Made by a program: the position numbers and the translations under genes. Source: Hirsutella rhossiliensis (taxonomy: Eukaryota > Ascomycota > Sordariomycetes > Hypocreales > Ophiocordycipitaceae). From it: a stretch of 64,000 bases of DNA. This document shows positions 1 through 10,476 of this stretch, piece after piece (positions within the stretch are counted from its first letter, which is position 1; the number at the start of each line of letters is the position of its first letter). The stretch is from the NCBI RefSeq assembly GCF_020360975.1, contig NW_025408676.1, forward strand, positions 1,054,001 to 1,118,000. The letters are read 5' to 3'. The notes beneath the pieces were generated by a model. The model had not been told where the DNA came from. It ran no database searches and was given only the letters and a program-made list of their open reading frames with translations.

Positions 1-253
1 ACTTCTTCCAGTCCATGTTCAACGCCGTCCTCTACGCCTGGACCTCGCGGGCCGCCTGTTTGGCATCGTCAGCCCCCTCATCGCCCAGTCCTTGTACGGC
101 CGCTCCGAGGCCGGCGTCAACGCCGTGCTGTACCTGGCCGGCAGCGTGAGGCTGGGCTGCGTCTTGACCACGGCGCTGTTGCCCACGCGTATCGTGGAGG
201 ATTACTCGGACAGGGGCTCCAAGGCCCACAAGGTCGTCCCGGCACAGCCTTGA
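1..253 (+). pseudogene. C-terminal remnant of an MFS transporter (partial, damaged)
   Basis: The window opens inside a coding region running into it from the left. One frame reads FFQSMFNAVLYAWT, typical of a late transmembrane segment of fungal SV2/sugar-like MFS transporters. A different frame, from about position 50, reads GRLFGIVSPLIAQSLYG and continues to a stop at 251-253. In intact relatives these two blocks are joined in one frame by roughly ten to fifteen residues (a WTPE..P..RG-type loop) that are missing here. There is no GT/AG pair at the junction, so an intron does not explain it. The simplest reading is a small deletion with a frameshift near 45-50, or an assembly error. The family call rests on these two motifs only, because most of the gene lies outside the window. 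Confidence 0.5.
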
Positions 254-700
254 TGGCTGCTTTTCACGATTCCAAGATGCTCTTTCAAGGGAAGATGCTA
301 TACGAGCGGCCATGGATGGGGCATGGAGCATGGGGCTTGAATATGCAAGGAGGTATATATATATATGCCCGGGGTGGGAGGGTATCGCCGGTCGGAACGG
401 TCATGGCTATTTCCAGATTCACACTCACAAACAATCGCGAGAGAGATTCCTCCCCCCATATGTCGGGGAAGCAAGTGTTACTTAGCGCTCGATACCTTGC
501 ATGTAGACGACTTTTCTTTGATGAATAGTAGAAATCGACGGAAACATGTTGGACTAGCTCAAGGAAATATTAGGGACAGGCTACTTCTTATCGAGCGCGA
601 CAACTAGACACGCATATCGCCATCACGACGCCGCCTCTCGACCATCTCTTCTCCAGCACTCCGGTGATGCGCTGGCCATCGAGAAACAAGCGGAACCTGT
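254..700. other. intergenic, no gene seen
   Basis: About 450 bases lie between the stop of the MFS remnant and the stop of the convergent NRPS-like gene. A short run of alternating TA occurs near 355-365. I see no coding region or RNA gene here. Confidence 0.5.
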
Positions 701-3700
701 CTAGCCGAAAACCTTCGTGTTCCTGCATATCCATTTCCACATGGCCAACATCCTCTTCCGATCCAGCGGCTTAATGCCGTCTATTGTCGCCGAAACCCGC
801 CTCGTCAGGCCAGTTTCAAACACGAGCACCGGCTGCGCCTGATTGTCGCCAACATCACCCGTCTTCCGGTGGGTCAACTCGCTCTTGAAGAGCGGAAACA
901 GGGGCAAGTACGGGTGCCACATGCCTGACGCTGTGAAGGCGCCCTCGAGGCGGTTGAACCACTCTTCGGTCGGCATCAGGTCAAGAGGACGGCCCTCGGC
1001 CTGTTCTGCTTCCGCGATCCACTGCATCCATTGGTCCCATGTCGGCGTGGTATGCGGGTTCAAGACGTGATACACGGCCGTTCCCACCTCGGCCTGCCTT
1101 GCGCTGCCGTCCTCGCTCTCCCTGCCGGGGGCCATGTTTTCGTCCGGCAGGGCAATCTCCAGTATGGCCTGCGCTGCAAGCTCTACCGGCATCCAGTCCG
1201 CAATCACATCAGGTGCCCCCGGCAGGCACCCCATGATGCGTCCCAAGCCAAGTCCGAGCGGGTATATCTCCGTAGCGTTCCAGGCACCCATCTCGTCGCC
1301 GCAGAGCTGGCCACCGCGGATAACGGACACGGAGCAACGGCGAGGACCCTGCACACTGCTCCCGTCGATGCCGCCGCCGCCAGCAAGGTGCCTGCAGGCT
1401 GCCGCGCAGACCCGCTCAGCGACCCATTTTGATCCAGAGTAGCCTATCGGCAAGGCGTCCGAGGCGTCTTCGGATAGCCTCTCCGCCGCCGTCGGGGTGC
1501 CCACGCGCAGCATGGCCGTAAAGGAGCTGATGAAGAAGAAGCGCGCACCGCTCTCCATCGCCAGGCCGATCAAGTTGCGCGTCCCCGCAATCTGGTCCTC
1601 AAAAGAGTCGAGGCGGAGTCTAAAGTTGACTGTCCAGGCCGCGTGGACCACGACAGTGGCTTCTTCCACTATGCGCCGCCACTCTCTCTCCGCCAAGCCC
1701 AGATGTGCGTCGACCAGGCCGCACGGGAGGCACGCCACTTTTCTGCTGCCGCGGCATCCCCTCTCGAAACTGCCTTCGGGCTGCTCTAGGTCGGGCATGC
1801 CGCGATCCGCCAGCGCCGCCGAGACGCGCGCGCGAGCCGCGTGCGGGGACCGCGCCCTGACGAGGCAATATACTGCTTTGACGCGCGCGTCCTGCCGGAG
1901 CCGATGCAGCACGTACACGCCCAGAAACCCCGTTGCGCCTGTGAGCACCACGACGGTGCCGTCCTTGACCCGCGGCGCCGCGCCGAAGCTTCCTCCAAAG
2001 TCGCTGTATTTCTCAGCGAGGTCGTACATGGCCTTGAGCCGCGCCTTGTCGTCATCTCCCTCGTCTGCATCGTTTCCAGCAGGTCGGCTGGCGTTGCGGA
2101 CTCGACGCAGGTACGCCGTCAGTTCCTCGACGGTTCCCCAGTCGTAGACGACGTTTGAGGGCAGGCGTTGTTTCCCGAGTGGCGACAAACACGTCGCCTC
2201 GATCAGGTTCCGCACCTGGATGCAGGCCATGGAGTCCACGCCCTGCTTGAAGAGATCTTGATGAGCGTCGACCTGGCGCCCGAGAACCCGACGAAAGCAG
2301 TCCAGCACGGCCGAGAGCAGATCCTCGTCTTTGACCGGCGTGGAACCAGGTGACATGGCCATTGGCCTCTGGTACGCGGCCTCTATCACATCTACGTATC
2401 TCTCCTCGGCCTGGCGGCGCAGAATCGTTCCCTTGCTGCGCTTGTCAAGAGACCTCTCTCCCCCTTGCGCAGACACGGACACGACGAGCAACATTGACCT
2501 CGGAATCCGGGCGTGGCTCTGCGTTGCCGAATTTACCCTGTCTACCACAGACCATGCTGCATCGACGAGCTCCTCGGGAGGGAGCTCGCCACTGGCTGGG
2601 AACAAGAGGATGCCGGCATAGTCCCTGCCACTCCCAAAGATTTGCACATCTTGAAACAGCTTTGTCGAAGCCAAGATGTCTGCCTCCATTGGCGAAGGAT
2701 CGAACTTCTTTCCATTGACGAGCATGATCTGGGCGTCGGCTCGGCTGTGATGGCGCCACGCGTTTGGCCTTGAGGGGTGTGCCTCAAACAAGTCCGAGGT
2801 GGCGTAGGAGCCGTCAGCGCGGTTCGTCTTGGCCATGCACGGCCAGCCCGGCTTCACGACCAGCTCGCACAAGTCATCCTCGCGAGGCTCAAACTCAAGG
2901 AGGCTCGCGTCATCGACGGGCCGCAAATACTGCCACTCGGCGTCGGCCGAGTAGTCTCGGTGGGACGACATGAGAAAGCCGCACTCGGCACTGCCCATGC
3001 GCGACAGGAGCTTGACGCCAGCGCGGACTAGCTTGTCACCCACGGGAGCCGCCAGGGGCGCACCGCCCACGCCAACCAGGTCCATGGTCCGCAGGAGCTC
3101 GACGCCGCGGTCCTCCTCGGCGAGCCACTGGAGGACAGAGGGCATCGACGAAAGGTACTTGACCGGGACGCGGCTTGCGGCGCGAGCAAAGGCGATGGCG
3201 CTCACGAGGTTGGCCGTGGTGATTGGTGCATGGCCCTCGGGGAAGCACCAAATCATGGCGCCGCTGGTCCAGGCCCGGAGGCAGTCTGCGAGGCCTCCGT
3301 GATACAAGGGCGTGGCCGAGAAGGTGGCGGCATTCTCTCCGTCGGCAAAGCGCGGGAGAGCCCCGACCACGCCAGCATGGCTCTGGGCGATGGGCTTTTG
3401 CAGACCAGACGACGTGCCTGACGTGTGGAGCCAGTATGCGACATCGGGCACCTGGCGGCATTCTCCGGGCCACGTCTCGTGATGCTCGCGATAGGGGGGG
3501 ATGTCGAGGACTCTGATGCCGCCGTCAATGCACTGGCCCTGTTCCCGATGACGGCCATCGACGAAGATGGCTTGGACCTTCAAAACAGCGCAAAGGTGCT
3601 CAATCGCCGGCGGCTGCAACCGAGGACTGCGGGCACCATCCAGTCAGACAGACGCTCGACCAGACCGACAGACATGGCCGGTGTCGGCAACTTACGCCAG

Positions 3701-4136
3701 TAGCAGCGTCGACCACCCCAGGCGCATGAGCCCGAGCAGCGTCGAGACAAAGTCGGCGCTGCTCGTGCTCAGCAGTCCGACGGTGGGCGCCGCTCCGTCG
3801 CCGCCGGGCGGCGGCCCTATCAAGCCGGACAAGGCTTGCGCCGCAGACAGCGACAAGTCGCGGAGCCCTTGGAACGAGATGATTGTGTCGTCGGCTGTGT
3901 ATACGTCAGCCTCGACGCTGCAACAACAGTGCCGCTGTTCGAGGACGGAGAGGAGGCAGCCCACGCGTCTTGCCTGTCAAGGGCGCAAAGCCGAGGGCCG
4001 GGCGCTGGGGAAAGAGTCTGGCCTGCTCGTCAACCAGCTCGACGACTGTCCTGGCCGAGTGCACGCCATCGAGGCCTTGTTGCTTGCGCTGGGCGGCCTG
4101 TCCAAGCGTGCAAGTAAAGTAGTTTGCGTCGGCCAT
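701..4136 (-). CDS. NRPS-like adenylation-thiolation-reductase enzyme
   Basis: This is a carboxylic acid reductase / alpha-aminoadipate-reductase-like protein of about 1,120 residues that would activate a carboxylic acid, load it on a carrier domain and release it reductively. The adenylation domain shows a core A3 motif (HTSGTSSGLQKPI) and a late QIMLVNGKKFDPSP motif. The carrier domain has GVDSMACIQV with the phosphopantetheine serine. The C-terminal reductase has a Rossmann TGATGFLG motif and the catalytic YSGSK. The start is ATG at 4136. An intron at 3627-3695 (GTAAGT to CAG) fits well in phase. Joining the first exon to the second, between about 3905 and 3975, fails with any ordinary GT-AG pair, so there is either an unusual intron or a one-base frameshift. 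The substrate cannot be read from the sequence. The transporter remnant beside it suggests a former small secondary-metabolism locus. Confidence 0.8.
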
Positions 4137-4810
4137 GGTTGCGGGAGCGTTGATGGAAGCCGCCGGGATCCTTCTCGACTACTTTTAAATAGTGCCGCCA
4201 CAGAGCAACTCCCGGCCATGGTGATATGATGAGTCGCCATGGGTCGGAATCGGTCCACGTCATCGACGTCACCACGCAATGCATTCTGATCGACCGATGC
4301 CAAGAGCCATGGCGAGGCAAACCGAGCACACGTGTCTACGTCCTGGCGCTGCATGCAACGCCTCCGATTCTGGTTGCCGGCCAGACAGCGCCATGACAAG
4401 TGTCCTGCAGCGACGGCTTGCGGCCGTGGTTGGGAGAGCCGCACAGTCAACTACGTCCACCTACCGAGAGCATTGCGAGCCGCCTTTGATTGCTCGAGGT
4501 GCATGTCGGAAGGTGAAATGCCGCTGAGGGTCACATTGGCATGAGCCACCGTTGATGTACGGCTTAGAGATCGACTCATTCGTCGGGTGCAAGCAACATC
4601 AAGCCAACAGAAATTCACTCCTGTTGGTGAGTTACACCGCCGAGGCCGCATCTTTGCTGCTGTTCATTAATAACTCATGTCAGCACATCTACCCTGCTGG
4701 TAAGTCACATCCTGCCGACACGCCACGGCGGGAGAGGTCAGGTGGCCCGCTTGGAGACGCTGATGGCACCCGCGCCTCCGAGCGTGGAGTCAATGTCGGC
4801 CAAGAGCCGC
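4137..4810. other. intergenic, no gene seen
   Basis: This holds the upstream region of the NRPS-like gene and the 3' flank of the SF1-like pseudogene. I could not support any coding region. Confidence 0.4.
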
Positions 4811-5709
4811 TCAATCTCGTCGCCTACCTGGTGGGGCTGAGCCTTGTGCTCTGATGAAGTAGTCGAGGGTTCGTCGAGTGAAGCTGGGCGGTGCTCCAAG
4901 GTATGAGGCGACTTTTCTGCGAGCCCAGTTCTCGTTGATCATGGCCAAGTCCCGAAGCTGCTGGCGCTTCCTGTCATTCTCGTGCTCCAGGGTTGACGCG
5001 GCAGTGGCAATGACGACTTGGATCAGCTCCTTGGCCCTGTTGACTCTGCCGGCGAGGGAGGGGGTGACGGGGCAGTGAAGGGACTCGCCGAGATGGTCGG
5101 CAGCGGCCCTCGAGCGAGAGACCTGTCCACGGCCTTCCTTGACGGATCCCTTGCCGTGGAGGGCGATAGAGGCGCCGGACTTCGTGTTGAGGGTTCTGAG
5201 GCTGCTGCCGCGAGGGTCGAGGATCTGGCCAATGAAGTTAACACCCGGGTAGTCGTTGACAGGCACGTAGACCTTTATGCTGAATGAGGTCGGGCGGCGG
5301 TAGCCTGGTAGTGGTTGGTATTTTGGAATCGTCTTGATGGCCGTCTGGACCAGGCATGTCTCTCGTCTTGGAGGGATCTGCGATGACGCTGCAGACGGGT
5401 GTTTGTGCGCCTGCCCGACTGGTCGTATTCGGGCTCTGGCGAGGGCTATTTGCTCCGCTTAGCAGGCACAAGGTCATGCGATTGCAGTCTCTAGGTGATT
5501 TCCTGGATGCGAAAGACGGTCATGTAAGCGTCGAGCTGCTCGGTCGTCATGGCAGACGTGATGGCAGTGGGGAGGAGGCACTTGGGTCCAATCAACGAGA
5601 CAGTGTCGGGGACAGGCGGCTGCTTGCGGTCATTAGGATCAAGCTTCATTGTTGGATCGCCTTTGGTTCGTTTGTGGTCACGTTTGGATATCACAACGAC
5701 AGTGGACAA
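4811..5709 (-). pseudogene. broken paralogue of splicing factor SF1/BBP (branchpoint-binding protein)
   Basis: Read from right to left, the conserved SF1/BBP order is present: LPTAITSAMTTEQLDAY, a FRIQEIT helix, a YDQSGRRTNTR block, KTIPKYQPLPGYRRPT, then the KH domain VYVPVNDYPGVNFIGQIL with GKGSVKEGRG, and the helix after the KH domain (RVNRAKELIQVVI). The frame is interrupted by TAG directly after EIT, where relatives have a glutamine, and by a second TAG shortly before the YDQSGRR block. A frameshift follows just before CLVQTAIKTIP. The tail departs from the family after LRDLAMINE and stops without the CCHC zinc knuckles. The start region also does not match. SF1 is essential, so a functional copy should exist elsewhere in the genome. 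This looks like a divergent duplicate that has decayed. The 456-base segment holding the KH domain is still open and could in principle be translated. Confidence 0.75.
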
Positions 5710-6366
5710 GTGAAGTTGAACGAGAGAGAGCGGGAGGAGAGGGAAGAGGGGCTTTTATGAATTCACTTGCGTCGCTAACAAACTTTGACCAGACGTGGGT
5801 GGAGGTAAGTTATGCTGGGGCTGCAATTACTCTGAGCCTGGTCACGTGCAGCTCTCGAGCAAGTAACCACGGTGTAAAATTACTCGACCGTCGACTTCGC
5901 CTTCAACAACAGCTGGCGAGACGACTGCACAGTAGTGGTAGAACTAGCTCTACAGTACCAGTTGCAAGATGATGGTGGGGGCCTACAACTACCTTATCAG
6001 ACCGAAGTAGGCGAGAAAGCGAACAACCCCGACAGGTGGGGAAAGGAAGAGCATAGAAATGGCTAAGGTGGATGACGATGCGGAATTCAATCAAGTTGGA
6101 TTGCAAAAGAGAATCGTGCCAGAAGCATTACATAAACTAGCTAAACTAACCGACTTCATGACTTTGGAGTCTTTGCTGCTAGTGCTCGTCATGTGTTGCC
6201 TGTCGCCATGCTCCGTGCCCTCTACGCAATATTCTCCCATCAAGCACTTCCCGCATACCCAAATCACGCCTTATATTCTCCCCCTCCAAGTTACCCTCTC
6301 CAATCCTCCCCTCCTCCCCCCTCACATAATTCGCAACCTCTGCTATCGCGGCCTGCCCGCTCCTTG
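5710..6366. other. intergenic, relatively AT-rich
   Basis: The sequence between the SF1-like pseudogene and the dehydrogenase is less GC-rich than its neighbours and has a pyrimidine-rich stretch at about 6280-6330, just before the dehydrogenase start. No gene is supported. Confidence 0.4.
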
Positions 6367-7643
6367 ATGCCCCCTCTCGCAACGCACGTCCGGACCACCC
6401 TCCGCATCGCCGCAAGCCTCGCCCGCCGGCTTCCCCGCTCCTCGGCAACGCAGCCCCTCGCCACCGCTCTGGGCTCCCGGCTCCCCCGGTCCCGCGCCAT
6501 GGCCTCCGCCGCCGAGAAGCGCCTCGCCGGCAAGACAGTCCTCGTCACCGGCGCCTCGTCCGGCATCGGCCGCTCCACCGCCCTAGAGTTTGCCCGCACC
6601 AGCCCCCGCGACCTGCGCCTCATCCTGGCCGCCCGTCGCGTCGACTCTCTCCGCCAGCTCGCTTCGCAGATTGCCGACGAGGTGGGCCACGGCGTCAAGG
6701 TTCTTCCCGTTCAGCTTGACGTGAGCAAGCCGGATGAGGTTCGCGGCTTTGTCGGCAACCTCCCCGAGGATTGGAGGGATATTCATGTTCTCGTCAACAA
6801 TGCGTGAGTCTGCGTGCGTTGTGAACACCACTCAAAGTGTCGTTGTGAGCTGATACCGTTTCCCAGCGGCCTCGTCAAGGGGGTAGCCCGGGCCCCCGAC
6901 ATCGACGAGCAGGACACCGACATCGTCTTCTCGACCAACGTCACCGGCCTCATCAACATGACCCAGGCCATCCTGCCCATCTTCCAGAAGCGCCCAGACG
7001 GCGGCCGTGGTGACATCATCAACGTCGGCTCCATTGCCGGTACGTTTTCCCAAGCCGACGCCGCACGACAAGCTTGATCTGAATTCTGACAATGCATCAT
7101 GTCCACAGGCCGAGAAGCGTATCCCGGCGGCTCCATCTACTGTGCAAGCAAGGCCGCTGTGCGCAGCTTCACCGAGAGCTTGCGCAAGGAGCTCGTTGCC
7201 ACTAGGATCAGGGTCATCGAGGTCGACCCGGGCCAAGTCGAGACGGTAAGTCGACTCGGACGCTGGTAAAACTCGGCTTGCATCCACGCTAACCTGGTCC
7301 GCTTTGTCAGGACTTCTCTCTTGTCAGATTCTATGGCGACAAGGCCAAGGCCGATGCCGTGTACGCGTAAGTCGAGTCTTTCATCCCCTGGCCACCATGT
7401 GGTGCAGCTGCTGATGACAGGCTGTGTATTTCCAGGGGCTGCGAGCCCCTGACCCCGGACGACGTTGCCGAGGTCGTCGTCTTCGCCGCTACCCGTCGCG
7501 AGAATGTGGTTGTTGCCGATACTCTCATCTATCCCAGCCACCAGGTGAGGAGTAGACAAGCACATCCAGCTTGTGAACCGGACCCAGCTAATTCGGCCTT
7601 GCTGCAGGCATCGGCGCTCATCATGCACCGCAAAAACACATAG
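6367..7643 (+). CDS. short-chain dehydrogenase/reductase (YMR226C/serine-dehydrogenase type)
   Basis: This is an NADP-type classical SDR of 315 residues, or 271 from a second start. The exons are 6367-6803, 6867-7039, 7109-7245, 7311-7366, 7436-7544 and 7608-7643, and all phases agree. The visible motifs are TGASSGIG for nucleotide binding, VNNAG, and SIAG followed by the catalytic YCASK. The C-terminus carries the [11 protein letters not shown] helix found in L-allo-threonine/serine dehydrogenases such as yeast Ydf1. Two in-frame starts exist. The first (6367) adds a 44-residue leader rich in Arg, Ala and Ser with no acidic residue, which resembles a mitochondrial presequence. The second (6499, MASAAEKR) gives the usual cytosolic form. 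Substrate specificity is inferred from the family only. Confidence 0.9.
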
Positions 7644-8372
7644 AGAAAGGCTAAGGCGGATGCCAGAGGGAAGTATATTTATCAAGTAGAGATTTGCCCA
7701 AGGGCCACCTCCGTTTCGATCCTGACTTATTCATCACCCCACTGCTTTCTTGCGCATCGTCTCCAGGACATCAGCGATGAGCCAGGCCGTCGCATGCTCA
7801 TTCATCATACATCAACCCCGTGCCTCGCCACCATGTCGGCTTGTTCGAAAAGTTCTCTTGCCTCTCACTCACTTGCCAGAGGCAGTGACCACGACGGATC
7901 TAAGTGAGAGGCCTTCTAAGATCGATGGAATTTTCTCTACCGGCGTTCCGTTAAGGATCCATTCTGGGTTGAATCAGATCCTTGCCATCATAAATGATAG
8001 CACCGCCGGTGTTCAAAGATAACAAGAAAAGAGGAACACAGCAGACAACAGTCACAGGCGGCGTTGCCAGGTGCGTGCCCGTAGCAGAGGTCACGGCGAA
8101 CTCCACGGGCCAAAATGAAGAGTCGCTTGATGATGACTGCCACCTACTATCTTGACAAGTTGCAGGCGTCTTCTTCCCACCGTGACTTTCCCAAGGAGTT
8201 AACCGAGACGCCGCGCTCGCATGGAGGAGAAAATGGATAAGGAGTTCTGGAGAGTAAGGACACTGGGAACGAACCGCGGAAGCAGAAACAGCATCAGTTC
8301 TTCGCAGGATATGACCATGGTCGAGAGCACTAGCCCCGGTGCGAATTGATCCCTGGCAGGCGTGGAATGGGC
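7644..8372. other. intergenic, no gene seen
   Basis: About 730 bases lie between the convergent 3' ends of the dehydrogenase and the PRPP synthetase. Only short unsupported ORFs occur. Confidence 0.4.
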
Positions 8373-9982
8373 TCAGTCTCCGGTGTGCTGAAACAGAGGC
8401 GAGATGGACTCGCCATAGTGGTTGCGGCGAATCGCTTCGGCCAGCAGGGACGACAGATCAAGAATGACCAGCTTGTTGGTATTCGTCGCCCTCTCTTGGT
8501 TGATGGGGAAGCTGTTTGTAACCACGATGGTATCGATGCACTCGCACGCCTGTAGTTGCTCCAAGCAATCCCCCCCAAAGACGCCATGCGTGGCGATGCA
8601 GTACACCTTCTTGGCAAATCCCCTTTTGACGACTGCCTCGGCTGCAGCAATCCATGATCCTGGTTTGTCAATCATGTCATCGACAATGAAGACGGTCCGG
8701 TTCTTCACGTCACCGACAAGAGTAATCATGTGCTCGGCCTTTGGGTTCTGAAGCGCGTTGTCTTCCTCGTCGGAACTGGCAGCCACCGGATCGCCGCCAC
8801 CCCCAAGGGACTGTCCCTCGGGCGCCAAGAAGGAGGCATGAGACGCGGCCATTGGGTCTTCGTCGACGCTTTGTTCGGTTGCCGACATGGCGGGGGAAGG
8901 GAAATCATCCTCGACGATGTGGCCCTTGACCAGGCGACCATGAATCACCTCTTGAGCACGCCGATCATCGAAGCCTTGTTGATCCCCGGCCGAGGAAAGC
9001 CGATGAGTCCGGCGCGGTGGCGTTTTGGTGGAGACGGCGGCAGCCGACGGACCACCGTCCGAAGCCCCGGGAGAGCTTTCGCCACGGCGAGTAGGTGAAC
9101 CCCTTGCATTTGCAATCGTTCTAGAGCTCCCTGACGGGGCTCTTCCGGAGATTGATTGCCGCTCATGCTCGACATTCGGGGTGTGGGAGGTGGTGGAGCA
9201 CGCCTCGGCACGGTTCAAAACCATGCTTGCCGTCATGCTTGTGCCACGCTTCCTATCCGTCGTCACCATGCCAAAGTTGAGCTTCAGAGCATCGGCAAGC
9301 GACGTGACTCGCTTGGTGCCACCAGCGTTCTTGGAAACAACAACAGCTTCCCGCCAGTTGGGGACATTGCGACGAACCCACTTGGCAATGATGGGCTCGG
9401 CATGCAAGTTGTCCACGGGGCACTTGAAGAACCCTTGCATCTGCGAGGCATGGAGGTCGACGGTGATGATGTGCTTGACACCAGCGACTCCAAGCAGATT
9501 GGCAAGCATGCGTGCGGTGATGGCACCTCGGTGGGACTTCTTCTTGGACTGGCGGCTGTAGGGAAAGTAGGGGAGAACGGCTGCGAGCGATGAGTATGAT
9601 GGCAGCGGGGGTAACGCCAGGACTGCAGCAGAGCCGTGTACGAACCTGTGATCTTGTTGGCCGATCCGCCCTTGCATGCGGATATCATGATGAGAAGCTC
9701 CATGATGGAGTCATTGATCCTAGGGCTGCCGGACTGGACAACGAAGACGTCCTTTTCGCGGACACTGGTCAAGATCCTCACGCTGGTCTCGCCCTTTTGC
9801 CCAGGTGGTCAGCCCAGAAGCCCAACGGTCAGGCGGGCAGACGAGAGGACCAGGAGCTGCGGGGAGCTCACATTGGAGAACTGTGTCAGCTCCGCGTCCG
9901 CAGGCGACATTCCCAGATTCTCACATATTTGTCCAGTGAGAGCCGGGCAGGAGTTGCCGGCGAAGATGAGGGTGTTGCGCAT
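8373..9982 (-). CDS. PRS5: ribose-phosphate pyrophosphokinase with large non-homologous insertion (Prs5/Prs1 type)
   Basis: PRPP synthetase makes phosphoribosyl pyrophosphate from ribose 5-phosphate and ATP for nucleotide, His and Trp synthesis. The exons (minus strand) are 9982-9872, 9793-9646 and 9580-8373, giving 488 residues. The start MRNTLIFAGNS fits the family; an ATG six codons upstream (10000) is possible. The active-site segments are GSPRINDSIMELLIMI, TVDLHASQMQGFF, and the C-terminal PRPP loop FIVDDMIDKPGS. Between the GTSMTASMV segment and KNRTVFIVDD there is an insertion of roughly 150 low-complexity Ser/Pro/Asp-rich residues. This is the kind of non-homologous region known from yeast Prs1 and Prs5. 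Such subunits work in hetero-oligomers and link to cell-wall integrity signalling in yeast; that role is inferred. The gene is divergent from the Asteroid-like gene, with about 0.5 kb between starts. Confidence 0.9.
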
Positions 9983-10139
9983 CGTGGCGGATGCACGCAC
10001 GGCGCGAGAGTGAAGGAGGAGGAAGACAGGTTGGTGGAGGTGAGAAATGACCTCGGGAAGTTTTTAACCCCTGCCTGATGATTTTTTGCCTTTGGCTGTG
10101 TTCCAAAGTGGGTTACCGTGCGATTCGCGGAGGTATACT

Positions 10140-10203
10140 GTACGTTGGGTATCCGTATGTTGAGTATCCGTACTCCGTACGTTGAGTGTCCGTACTCCGT
10201 ACA
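10140..10203. repeat. short imperfect tandem repeat in divergent promoter
   Basis: There are three imperfect copies of a 15-base unit of the form GTAYGTTGRGTRTCC. They are followed by or interleaved with GTACTCC words, so TCCGTACTCCGTAC occurs twice. The repeat lies between PRS5 and the Asteroid-like gene, about 300 bases before the latter. Confidence 0.7.
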
Positions 10204-10476
10204 GCAAGGTCCCGGCTGCGCCCCCTTGGTCCCTTATTGGCCGACCGCCAACAGACGTCCTCTAGCCGGTGCTCGACAGTGTCCCGAGAAAGAAATACAG
10301 TACCCAGCACTGTATCACCGCCGACCAGAACCTTGGCCACGAGTCCCACCACAACTGCCCTTGTCACCACCACGTCGGCGTTCTCCGCCTTCTGCTGCAT
10401 CGCTGCGAATCGACCACCGCGAGTGCCGACAAACGGGGTAAAAACGCAGCTCTCCCGACTGTCTACCTCGGCCGCC

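Noticed and set aside
1497..2147. 216-residue plus-strand ORF
   Set aside because: It lies antisense to the NRPS-like reductase in GC-rich coding DNA. Its sequence is Arg/Ser-rich with no family features, so it is a shadow.
3905..3975. ordinary GT-AG intron joining the first two exons of the NRPS-like gene
   Set aside because: The only GT near the end of exon 1 (ACGC/GTGGGC) with the TTGCAG acceptor gives the wrong phase, and the nearby GC donor also fails. Left unresolved.
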